Shown here: piece by piece, positions 19,481-28,312 of the stretch
Layout of the letters: each line of letters starts with the position of its first letter
How positions within the stretch are numbered: position 1 is the first letter of the stretch
DNA from: a candidate division TM6 bacterium GW2011_GWF2_37_49
GTDB lineage: Bacteria; Babelota; Babeliae; Babelales; RVW-14
Assembly: GCA_945861145.1 (NCBI GenBank)
Contig: CAMATL010000002.1
Location: 26,209-90,208 of the forward strand
DNA: 64,000 bases
Direction: 5' to 3'
The notes under the pieces: generated by a model
What the model was told of the DNA's origin: nothing
What the model saw: the letters and a program-made list of their open reading frames with translations, nothing else
The model's database searches: none
Translations under genes and position numbers: made by a program

Positions 19481-21292
19481 ATGATAACCCATCAAAAGAG
19501 TAAAAAAGTCCGTTTTTTAAAAATTAAAATAGTTCTCATCGGGCTGTTTTTTATAATAATTATCATTTTTCTGCGGTTGTATCATCTACAAGTGCAAGAA
19601 CGCCAGCATTTAAGGGATTTAGGGAATAGAAATTGTATAAAAACAGAGGTAGTGCTCCCGCTGCGGGGTAATTTTTATGATTCAAAGCGGGTGCTTTTAG
19701 CCGCAAATCGGCCTGTTTTCGATTTGTACTGGCAGGGACCTAGCCGGGCCTGGACGGCGACAGATTGTCAACCCGTGCTGGATAAAGTTTTGGAGATTTT
19801 GCAGCTTACCCTTGAGCCTGCAGACATCGGCCAGCTTAAATTTGCTCATAAATATGGTCTTAAGCGATTAATAAAATCAGACCTCTCCTTTGATGAGCTT
19901 TGTAAAGTGAGCGAACAGTGCTCGCAGCTTGATTTTTTACTCATAAAAAACCGGTTTGATCGCGTATATCCTTATAAGGGGTTTGCGAGTCATCTTCTAG
20001 GGTATTTAAGTAAGTCGGAAAAAATAGGGCGTTCAGGTTTAGAGCAGGTATTTGAAGATACGCTTAAAGGTGAGACTGGGTGCGTGCATGCATTGACAAA
20101 CAGTGTGGGTAAGCAGCTGGACTCTGAGGTAGTGCGCCAATCACAGCCTGGCGTAGATCTGAAGCTAACGCTTGATTTTGAACTGCAAAGTATGGCGGAG
20201 TCGATGTTTTCGCCAGGAGATTCAGGGGCGTTTTTGCTTATGGATGCTGAGACCGGAGCTTTTAAGGTATTTCTTTCATATCCTAATTACGACCCCAATC
20301 TCTTTTTGGGTGTGATTTCTGAAGCGTTATGGAATACGACACTCAGTGAAAATAATCCATTACTCAATCGCGCTACTCGAGCAATGTATCCACCAGCATC
20401 CATTTTTAAATTTGTAACCTTTGCCGCGGGTATTGATGAGGGGATCATCTCAACCGAATCGCGCTTTTTTTGTCCGGGGTATTCAGAGTTTTGTGGGCGT
20501 AAGTACCATTGCAAAAGACGAACTGGGCATGGCACCATTGATGCTATGGATGGGCTATCGACTTCGTGTAATATTTGTTGTTTTGATATTGCCAAGAAAA
20601 TTAAGATTGATACGCTTGCCGACTACGCGTTTCGGTTTGGTCTAGGCAGTAAGACAAACTTCTTGCTTCCAGAAAAAATAGGTCTTATCCCAACATCTGC
20701 TTGGAAAAAGCAGGTTAAAAAAGAGTCCTGGTGGGCTGGCGAGACCCTCTCTGCAAGCATTGGGCAAAGTTACATGCTCGTAACGCCGATCCAGGTTGCG
20801 CGTATGACGGCAGCAGTAGCGACTGGATTTTTGGTTAAACCTCGAGCTCTTGAGCAAGAGCCTATAGAAAAACACCCTCTACAAATAAGTACGCGAGCCC
20901 TTACTTTTTTGCGTAACAGTATGAAAAAAGCCGTGATATCTGGGAGTAGCCGACGCCTCGATCATTTGAATGGGTTTGAAATTTATGCAAAAACAGGAAC
21001 AGCACAAACGTGTAGTTTGTCGCTTGAAAAGACTGATCGAAAGCATTTGGAACATGGCTGGTTGGCTAGTTATTTTAAATATAAAAATGGCCCACCTCAG
21101 GTGTTGGTGATTATGTTGGAGCACGTGGAATCATCGACGGTTGCTCTTGATTTAGCTAATAAATTTTTAAAAACGTATCGCCATGTGCAGGAATTGAGGA
21201 AAGAGGATGGTTCGATACAATTTTCGTTGCACGAAAATCACTCCCAGCCGTCGCCTTCGGCTATGGCGGGCACGCACCATGAACCGATTTGA
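19481..21292 (+). CDS. mrdA: penicillin-binding protein 2 (transpeptidase, MrdA-type)
   Basis: N-terminal TM, PBP dimer domain, YPPASIFKFVTF (SxxK), STSCN (SxN), AKTGTAQ (KTG). Confidence 0.92.
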   Translation: MITHQKSKKVRFLKIKIVLIGLFFIIIIIFLRLYHLQVQERQHLRDLGNRNCIKTEVVLPLRGNFYDSKRVLLAANRPVFDLYWQGPSRAWTATDCQPVLDKVLEILQLTLEPADIGQLKFAHKYGLKRLIKSDLSFDELCKVSEQCSQLDFLLIKNRFDRVYPYKGFASHLLGYLSKSEKIGRSGLEQVFEDTLKGETGCVHALTNSVGKQLDSEVVRQSQPGVDLKLTLDFELQSMAESMFSPGDSGAFLLMDAETGAFKVFLSYPNYDPNLFLGVISEALWNTTLSENNPLLNRATRAMYPPASIFKFVTFAAGIDEGIISTESRFFCPGYSEFCGRKYHCKRRTGHGTIDAMDGLSTSCNICCFDIAKKIKIDTLADYAFRFGLGSKTNFLLPEKIGLIPTSAWKKQVKKESWWAGETLSASIGQSYMLVTPIQVARMTAAVATGFLVKPRALEQEPIEKHPLQISTRALTFLRNSMKKAVISGSSRRLDHLNGFEIYAKTGTAQTCSLSLEKTDRKHLEHGWLASYFKYKNGPPQVLVIMLEHVESSTVALDLANKFLKTYRHVQELRKEDGSIQFSLHENHSQPSPSAMAGTHHEPI

Positions 21293-21304
21293 AGAGGAGA
21301 ATAG

Positions 21305-21796
21305 GTGAAAAAGGCAGCGTTTCTTGATCGTGATGGCACTATCATTCACGATGTTGGCTATCTTTCTAATCTTGCCAATTGTCGTTTTATGCCTGGTATT
21401 ATCGAGCTGTTGCAACGCTTACAGAAAGCGGGATATCTGCTCGTAGTAGTAACTAACCAATCAGGAATAGCTCGTGGATATTTCGATGAATCATTTGTAG
21501 AGGCAACGCATGATTTTTTGGAAACACAGCTTTTGCAGCATGGAGTTACTATTGCTGCTTTTTATTTTTGTCCTCATCACCCTGAAAAATCAGTTCGAGC
21601 AGATCTTTTACAAGCCTGCGATTGCCGTAAGCCGCGTGCTGGTATGTTTATACAGGCGGCTCAGGATCTTGCTATTGATTTGACAGCATCACTCATGATT
21701 GGTGACTCAGCACGAGATCTTGAAGCTGGTAGAGCGGCCGGATGCCGCACATATCTTATTGATGAGGCGCTTGCTGGGTGGATTTCGGATTTGTAG
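21305..21796 (+). CDS. gmhB: HAD-IIIA phosphatase, D-glycero-manno-heptose 1,7-bisphosphate phosphatase-like
   Basis: FLDRDGTIIHDVGYL, VVTNQSGIARGYF, CPHHPE...CDCRKPRAGM, MIGDSARDLEAGRAAG; GTG start. Confidence 0.88.
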   Translation: MKKAAFLDRDGTIIHDVGYLSNLANCRFMPGIIELLQRLQKAGYLLVVVTNQSGIARGYFDESFVEATHDFLETQLLQHGVTIAAFYFCPHHPEKSVRADLLQACDCRKPRAGMFIQAAQDLAIDLTASLMIGDSARDLEAGRAAGCRTYLIDEALAGWISDL

Positions 21797-21819
21797 GGAT
21801 ATTAGACTTCTTCAAAAAG

Positions 21820-22075
21820 TACGATGATCTCCGCTCGTATCCTTCGAGCACTTCGAGACGGGCCGTTGGCCCTCCTCAGTATGAGCGGATCGAACGGCAG
21901 TTTATCCTGAGCCTCGAGTCTCGAGCTTGACGAGAGAACGAGAGGTCGAAGGAAGCCCCGTTGGGGAGGCTTCTCAGGACGAGCGGATTAGCAATTAACT
22001 CCAGGCTGGTATAATAAACTAACCCGCTCGTTCTGAGGAAGCCTGAAAGGCTGTCTCGAAGGATACGAGGGGAAT
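21820..22075. repeat. REP-like cluster of inverted repeats
   Basis: Repeated ccgctcgtatccttcgag, cttcgagacgg...cctcagtatgagcgg, ctcaggacgagcgg, cccgctcgttctgagg...ctcgaaggatacgag. Confidence 0.8.
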
Positions 22076-22165
22076 GTAAATGCCTAGTTTCAAAAGAGGC
22101 TTGCTTTACACGATGCCTTTAGTAACACTGCTCTAGTAGCAATTTAGTTGCAAGGAGATGTTTTT

Positions 22166-23272
22166 ATGAATTCCAATACTGAAGTAGGCGGTCCGCCGCT
22201 GCGTCTTAACGGAAACTTGTTGTTATTCTTCGCCTATGATATTGGGGAAGAAATTGATAACGATATTGTCAAAAGCAAAGGGCTTTTGAATGTCAATGAC
22301 GCGTACCTTTCCTCATACTTTAAAAATTATCATGTGCCGCTGTCATTCTCAATGCGAGATGATGGTGAAGAGGTTGTGCTTCCTGCTGCACAGGGTCAGT
22401 CACGCATTTCAAGTAAGCTGTACAATTTTGGTGTGATTTCTTTTTGTTACCGTGTCCCATTTGAGGCAACATTTGAAGATTTGAAAACAAAAATTATAGA
22501 AGTAGATCGTTATTTTGAAGATAAAAGCGATCATGATGCCAAGCGAGTTTACAATGATTTAATGCCAGCGATTCGCAAGCCCTGCTTTTATAATTCAAAA
22601 AGCTCTTATCTGGCTGTGCATGTTAACCCCATGAAAGACACGATAACGCCTCATGAACTCAAAGAGCGTTACGGAGAACGGATAGCGTCGCTGCTGCGGT
22701 TTGAAATGCAAAATTTGTCGGAATATCAAAAAAATGACATCTTGGCTTCAACGACTGGGTACTACGGCGAAGACATGGTTATCATAGATACTGAGGCTTC
22801 GTTTGTGTATGACGACGAATACGTAGAAGCGCTCGAATTTTTTGAATATGCGAATATTGAAAAAGTAGAATTACAGTACTTTGACCGCTTGCTGGATCAA
22901 AAATTAAATTATTTTTATTCACAAGATTCGTATGAAGTGCCGTTGACCGCTTATTTTCCACTCATTGGCGAGCGTATGAACTTGCCGGTCTCGCGCTTGG
23001 TTAAGCTGCGAGTTGATATCTCTGTGGTGACAGAGCGGCTTGAAAATAGTATCAAATCAACGGGTGACTCATTTTTCTTGACCATGTATTCGATGTTGGT
23101 CAAAAAATTGCTCATTAAAGATTCTCGCGAGTCTATCAATCGCAAACTGAACATCATCAAAGATTTGTATACAGTTTATCAGGATCGACTTGATACCATT
23201 CACGAAGAGCTGCTTACGGTTGTGATCATTATTTTGATTGCGATTGAAGTATTTGCAGTATTTTTGAGATAA
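22166..23272 (+). CDS. RMD1/DUF155 family protein
   Basis: C-terminal NIIKDLYTVYQDRLDTIHEELLTVVIIILIAIEVFAVFL (amphipathic helix plus TM) and central ISFCYRVPFEATFEDL resemble the family. Confidence 0.6.
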   Translation: MNSNTEVGGPPLRLNGNLLLFFAYDIGEEIDNDIVKSKGLLNVNDAYLSSYFKNYHVPLSFSMRDDGEEVVLPAAQGQSRISSKLYNFGVISFCYRVPFEATFEDLKTKIIEVDRYFEDKSDHDAKRVYNDLMPAIRKPCFYNSKSSYLAVHVNPMKDTITPHELKERYGERIASLLRFEMQNLSEYQKNDILASTTGYYGEDMVIIDTEASFVYDDEYVEALEFFEYANIEKVELQYFDRLLDQKLNYFYSQDSYEVPLTAYFPLIGERMNLPVSRLVKLRVDISVVTERLENSIKSTGDSFFLTMYSMLVKKLLIKDSRESINRKLNIIKDLYTVYQDRLDTIHEELLTVVIIILIAIEVFAVFLR

Positions 23273-23309
23273 AAAAGAGGCACCTACTTAAAGTAGGTGC
23301 CTCTTTTAA
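23270..23309. terminator. intrinsic terminator
   Basis: aaaagaggcacctactt-aa-agtaggtgcctctttt. Confidence 0.85.
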
Positions 23310-23326
23310 TGAAGTAATTTTATTTC

Positions 23327-23839
23327 TTAGTTGCTTTCGTCATCTTCGCTGAATTCATCATCAGAAGATGTGGTATTAATTATTTGAGAAACTTCTTGAT
23401 CGGCCTCATCTATTGATTCTTCATCTTTAGAAAGAGATTTAATTTTAGAAAGAGATTCAATGCGATTTCTGAGTAGATAAATTTCTGTTTTTAGACTCTT
23501 GGATGAATCTTCTAAATTGCTTATTTTGATGTGTTGTTGTTGAAGACTGGCTTTGTTTTCTTTAATTAAAATTTTGTTGCTCATGTAAAATACCATTGTT
23601 GCCCAGCGAGCTTGCAAATCACGATCAATTTGTTGTAGATCTCTTTTCTTTTTAAGAAGCGTTACTTCTAGCGATTGCACATCATCCTTGGGGCTTTGAT
23701 GAAATAGTCGCGATTCTGAGATCGTTGCAAAAGATGATTCCTCTAGTGTACCACACGAAGAAGAATCGCTTGCCCGTACTTGTACGGTTGTAGCCAAAAA
23801 TAGTAATCCGGCAAAAAGTATTGTTAGTGTTTGATTCAT
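23327..23839 (-). CDS. hypothetical secreted coiled-coil protein
   Basis: Signal MNQTLTILFAGLLFLATTVQVRA; heptad-like centre; acidic C-terminus. Confidence 0.6.
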   Translation of the reverse strand: MNQTLTILFAGLLFLATTVQVRASDSSSCGTLEESSFATISESRLFHQSPKDDVQSLEVTLLKKKRDLQQIDRDLQARWATMVFYMSNKILIKENKASLQQQHIKISNLEDSSKSLKTEIYLLRNRIESLSKIKSLSKDEESIDEADQEVSQIINTTSSDDEFSEDDESN

Positions 23840-24209
23840 TAAAGTTCCAATTATTTTTTGTTATTAAAAGAAATTTTCAAATTTTTTATAAACCCCTTAC
23901 CCTACCCCAGATAATTTTTGAAGGGAAGAAACCCTATCACATCTTTGGAGAAGAGGCAATAATTATTATCAATTGTGAATATCTAGCAGTTGGTTTTACT
24001 GGTGATACTAAGTTAATTATTTCAATCTGGCGATTTTAATGCAAATAAGAATAAAAAGGTGCTTTTAAGAAGATTAAAGGTAAGGATTGGTTTTGATGAG
24101 AATTTTTGAAAGGTCTTATATATTGTGAAAAGATAAGCATTTAAATTAAGATTGTTTTGTCCCTAGGTTAAACCTTGAAGATAATTTCTATTATTGAACG
24201 CAACATAAG

Positions 24210-24647
24210 ATGATAATGAGCAATGATTTATTCGTTAAAAACGGTATTTCCATCCCCATGCGAGAGCTTGAAGTGACGACCAGTCGATCCGGCGGTCCCG
24301 GGGGGCAGCATGTTAATAAAACAGATACGCGCATTACTGTGCGCTGGAATGTAAAGATGACATCTGCACTCAATGAAGAGCAAAAAGAGCGTGTCCTGCA
24401 AAATTTACAAACACGTTTAACTGGTGATGGTGATTTGATAGTGCACAATAGCGAATCGCGTAGTCAGCAGCAAAATAAGCAGATGGCGCTGATTCAATTA
24501 GCCCAAGATGTGCGCAAGGCTTTACATGTGCCTAAAAAACGAATGGCAACGCGAGTATCTCGATCGGTTAAGGAGGCGCGTGTAGATGAAAAAACTCATC
24601 GAGGGTCCATTAAAAAAATGCGTAATAAAAAAAATTATGATGAATAA
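24210..24647 (+). CDS. arfB: peptidyl-tRNA hydrolase ArfB (ribosome rescue)
   Basis: RSGGPGGQHVNKTDTR (GGQ) with basic C-terminal tail. Confidence 0.9.
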   Translation: MIMSNDLFVKNGISIPMRELEVTTSRSGGPGGQHVNKTDTRITVRWNVKMTSALNEEQKERVLQNLQTRLTGDGDLIVHNSESRSQQQNKQMALIQLAQDVRKALHVPKKRMATRVSRSVKEARVDEKTHRGSIKKMRNKKNYDE

Positions 24648-24694
24648 TAATTTTGCGTAGTGTGTCCTATACCTAAAAAAGAGGGAGTTTCGGG

Positions 24695-24898
24695 ATGGCG
24701 TTTAAAGTTAAATCAAAAAAAAGTGGGAAGATGTATCACTTGCATACAAAAGAAGTAGAACTAGCAGCAGGCCGTAAACAACGAATTTATTATTTTGCTG
24801 GTGAAGCAAATGAATTTGCGATTGATGCATTGCCTGAAGGGTATGAAGTAATTGAAAATGAGCGTACCGGCTTGCCGATGTTGCGCAAAAAAAAATAA
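24695..24898 (+). CDS. small basic hypothetical protein
   Basis: 67-aa ORF with ribosome-binding-like aaaagaggg upstream and a terminator-like hairpin downstream. Confidence 0.6.
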   Translation: MAFKVKSKKSGKMYHLHTKEVELAAGRKQRIYYFAGEANEFAIDALPEGYEVIENERTGLPMLRKKK

Positions 24899-24919
24899 TT
24901 TCTGCGGGATGTAGATCAA

Positions 24920-24961
24920 GGAGGGCTGGGTGTGTTTGAAGGCACATGCAGCCCTCTTTTT
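24920..24961 (+). terminator. intrinsic terminator
   Basis: gagggctg...cagccctcttttt. Confidence 0.65.
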
Positions 24962-25032
24962 ATTAAGAGGTAGGACATTGTGATGGCTTTATTATAAAAT
25001 TTTGCGATAAAGGCAGAGCGTAAATTGCTGAT

Positions 25033-26079
25033 GTGAATAGGCACAGGAGAATGATTTACATGAAACTTGAAAAAAATGGTGTTTATCTTGAGTTTTTGCA
25101 TGAGATCAAATCTCGTATTAATGATGCACAAACCAGGGCTTTAAAAGCTGTTAATCGTGAGCTTGTGTTACTGTATTGGGAGATGGGTAAGCGTGTTGTT
25201 GAAAAACAACGGCAAGAACAATGGGGTGATGGGGTAATTGAGAGCCTTGCTTGTGATTTACAGCGCGAGTTTCCTGGCATCAAGGGGTTTTCAGCGAGAA
25301 ATATATGGCGAATGCGTGATTTGTATCTCTCATACGCTGATCATGCAAAACTGCCAGCACTGCTGACAGAAATAGGCTGGACTCATAATTTAGTGATTTT
25401 AGAAAAATGTAAGGACAATTTAGAACGTGAATTTTATATGCGGATGGCACTAAAGCACGCATGGAGTTACCGCGTTCTTTTAAATAATATTGAAAACCAA
25501 TCGTATGAAAAAACACTGCTGGGGCAAACTAACTTTGAGGCAACGCTACCAGTTTCAATAAGTGATAAAGCAAGGTTAGTTGTTAAAGATGAATATACCT
25601 TTGATTTTTTAGAATTAGGTGATGATTACAGCGAGCGACAACTTGAGAACGCGATGATTCTAAAGATCAATGATTTTCTACGCGAGATGGGTGGTATTTT
25701 TACGTACATGGGAAATCAATATCGCCTTGAGATTGATGACAAAGAATACTTCATTGATATTTTACTTTACCATCGTCATTTGAAGTGTTTAGTTGCGATA
25801 GAGCTCAAAATTACTGAATTCATTCCAGAGCATGTTGGCAAGATGCAATTTTATCTTGCGGCGTTAAATAAATTGGTCAAAACGCCTGACGAAAACCCAT
25901 CCATAGGTATTATTTTATGTAAGTCAAAAAGTAAAACGACTGTAGAGTATGCTTTGAATGAGTCAAATAAGCCGATCGGTGTTGCTACGTACACCGTGGT
26001 TAAAAAATTGCCAAAAGAGTTACAAGATCAATTGCCGAGTATAGAGCAAATTGAAAGACTCCTTGGTAAGATCGAGTAG
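25033..26079 (+). CDS. DUF1016 / YhcG-family PDDEXK nuclease domain protein
   Basis: N-terminal LLYWEMGKRVVEKQ..GDGVIESLACDLQREFPGIKGFSARNIWRMRDLY and C-terminal FIDILLYHRHLKCLVAIELKITEFIPEHVGKMQFYL. Likely start is MKLEKNG (25060). Confidence 0.9.
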   Translation: MNRHRRMIYMKLEKNGVYLEFLHEIKSRINDAQTRALKAVNRELVLLYWEMGKRVVEKQRQEQWGDGVIESLACDLQREFPGIKGFSARNIWRMRDLYLSYADHAKLPALLTEIGWTHNLVILEKCKDNLEREFYMRMALKHAWSYRVLLNNIENQSYEKTLLGQTNFEATLPVSISDKARLVVKDEYTFDFLELGDDYSERQLENAMILKINDFLREMGGIFTYMGNQYRLEIDDKEYFIDILLYHRHLKCLVAIELKITEFIPEHVGKMQFYLAALNKLVKTPDENPSIGIILCKSKSKTTVEYALNESNKPIGVATYTVVKKLPKELQDQLPSIEQIERLLGKIE

Positions 26080-26081
26080 TA

Positions 26082-26239
26082 TTGATTTGCTCAAGCGTCT
26101 TAACGCCTGCGCGTGAAAAACGCATCACCTCTTTATCGTCAAAGATAGGCAGTAGTGCCGGTGCATCATCAAGAGTGATGGGGCGGATGTAGAGACGTTC
26201 AGTCTGAGTGATTATGCTTTTCATCAAGAGGTAGAACAT
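26082..26239 (-). pseudogene. GNAT acetyltransferase N-terminal fragment (copy 1)
   Basis: ITQTERLYIRPITLDDAPALLPIFDDKEVMRFSRAGVKTLEQINT then runs into the DUF1016 3' end; related to 31290-31479. Confidence 0.7.
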
Positions 26240-26416
26240 TAGGCAGACTTCATGAGCTGGTAAAAAACCCTGAAGAGGCTATTCGACCTATCAGAGTTTT
26301 TGAGTAGAGAAATATTAGTAGCAAAAAGACACGGTTGCTTTTTTAAGGCGAGATTATTTTATTGCTACTGTATCGTTCTGTGAATGTATATTTCGTTTTT
26401 TAGAGTTAAGCAATGA

Positions 26417-27217
26417 TTATTGGTTTTTGCGCATCCATGGAATCAGAGCTGAAGTCTGCTCTTTATATTTTTTAAAGGCAGTGTTTTCGGCCATTTTTTT
26501 CTCTAAGAGGGGTATGCCTGATACCTTTATTATTAGATATGTAATAGTTATAGGACTTATAATACTGAAAATGCCCCCTTTAACAGACAATGCGAGAATA
26601 AAAAAACCCCACCACAGTGTAATTTCTCCGAAATAATTTGGATGACGAGAATAATGCCAGAGCCCTTTTGTTAAAATTAAGCCTTGATTATTTGAATTGC
26701 TTAAAAAAGTTGCTAGTTGATGATCTGCAATTGTTTCAAAAATAAATCCAAATATCCATACAGCTATTCCAATCAAATCCAACCAAGTAATTCCTTGCCT
26801 TTGATTGCTATTGATAAGCAAAACTGGCGTTACAATGATTATTAAAAAAATGGCTTGCAAGAGAAAAACTTGCAAGTAGGTTCTTATATAAAAGTAGCGG
26901 CCCCATTCATTACGCCAAGCAAGGTAACGATAATCTTCGGTTTTACCACTATTTCTTTTATAAATATGGAGCGAAAGTCGTGTGCTCCAGATAAAAATTA
27001 ACGCTGTTGCAATGATGCTTCTTTGGCTGTGTATGCCATAAAGAAATAAAGGGCATATTGTTGCTATTAAAAAACCTATACCCCAAGCAATGTCTGCAAT
27101 ATCGTTTCTTTTTTTTAGTAGAGCAAAAATAAAGGCAAAATTGTAAAAGATAAAAATAACCAATGAGGTAATGAGAAGTGCAGCACTAAAAGAAGCAGGC
27201 ATAAACATCCTTTTCAT
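26417..27217 (-). CDS. DUF1295 family membrane protein (steroid 5-alpha-reductase/ICMT-like)
   Basis: GLWHYSRHPNYFGEITLWWGFFI motif; multiple TM helices. Confidence 0.88.
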   Translation of the reverse strand: MKRMFMPASFSAALLITSLVIFIFYNFAFIFALLKKRNDIADIAWGIGFLIATICPLFLYGIHSQRSIIATALIFIWSTRLSLHIYKRNSGKTEDYRYLAWRNEWGRYFYIRTYLQVFLLQAIFLIIIVTPVLLINSNQRQGITWLDLIGIAVWIFGFIFETIADHQLATFLSNSNNQGLILTKGLWHYSRHPNYFGEITLWWGFFILALSVKGGIFSIISPITITYLIIKVSGIPLLEKKMAENTAFKKYKEQTSALIPWMRKNQ

Positions 27218-27313
27218 TATGCTGAAATTTTATAGGATTATATATTCAAAGATGGTGGCATGACAAAACCCCCACTGGGCTTTTACCGGGAGTCAAATTT
27301 TTTTGCTTTCCTT

Positions 27314-27766
27314 CTAAGAATCTCTTTTTATTGATTGAATCATCTCTTCCAATGCCTGTAAAAATCGAGACTGATCCTGTTTAGAGAAAGTGGCATTATA
27401 ACTTGGCCCCATTCCTGTTTCACGTAAATAAGCACGTAATTCACGCATTGCTTTTGTACTACCTATATTATTATCATTAAAAACTTTCCCTATTGGGCTT
27501 ATTGCACGAGCACTCTTTTGTAAGCAGCGATCTGCCAGTAAGATGTCTAGAGTAACTACAATATCACCAGCCTGTATATGGTCGTTAATCCAATTGTCTG
27601 CGGCATCTGGATCAGAGCTAACCTGTATTTTATGTACATTTTTATCAACGGTCACACCAAGGCGACTATTGCTTACTAAGTAAACCTGCAAGTTGTGCCG
27701 CGTGGCCACGCGAAAAATCTCTTTTTTTACAGGGCAAGCATCGGCATCTACGTAAATAATCAACAT
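27314..27766 (-). CDS. YaiI/YqxD (DUF188) family protein
   Basis: MLIIYVDADACPVKKEIFRVATRH; DIVVTLDILLADRCLQKSARAI. Confidence 0.9.
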   Translation of the reverse strand: MLIIYVDADACPVKKEIFRVATRHNLQVYLVSNSRLGVTVDKNVHKIQVSSDPDAADNWINDHIQAGDIVVTLDILLADRCLQKSARAISPIGKVFNDNNIGSTKAMRELRAYLRETGMGPSYNATFSKQDQSRFLQALEEMIQSIKRDS

Positions 27767-28140
27767 TCATAAACTTTCTAATCGTCTTTTTAGCTTGAGC
27801 AAATCACGCTTGAGTATAAGCGATACCCATTTGGCATTCGTATGGAGGGTTTAATTAAACCAACAGCATCATAGTGTTACAGGGTCGCTACCGAAATTTT
27901 GATTAATGCACTAAACTCTTTAATGTACCAATTTATATCATTTTCCTCGTTAAACATAAGATTAAGGTATCAAGTACCCTGAGGGTCAAGGAAAATTTTA
28001 CGTAACTTTAAAATTTAATAAAGAAATGACTTCAGGCAGCTTTTATTAGATAAAGCTATAGGCTGAAAAAGTGTACTACAATAGTTGTCTTTATTGTTTA
28101 ACGAAGGGGCGAGCTTTGTAAAATAGTTCTATCTTCTTAG

Positions 28141-28232
28141 GAAATCTATAGCTCCTGGAGCAACGGATGATAAATTTAAAAAAATCATGTATCTATACAG
28201 AGCGTATGACCTTGACCCATTGAAAAAAGAAA
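28141..28232 (+). pseudogene. internal N-terminal fragment of bet/recT-like gene
   Basis: aatctatagctcctgg...tatgaccttgaccca.tgaaaaaagaaa aligns ungapped with 31642-31733 of the full-length gene. Confidence 0.75.
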
Positions 28233-28312
28233 GTAACTACCGCTTAATTAAGCGGTATCTGGGTAGTTACAATAGATCTTATTATTAAATAATTAAGACG
28301 AATCAGGTAATA

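Noticed and set aside
21820-22075. Possible CRISPR array
   Set aside because: Repeat units occur in both orientations with irregular spacing and are typical of REP elements.
25033-26079. Type I restriction-modification locus
   Set aside because: Only a DUF1016 nuclease-like gene is present; no hsdR/M/S genes in the window.
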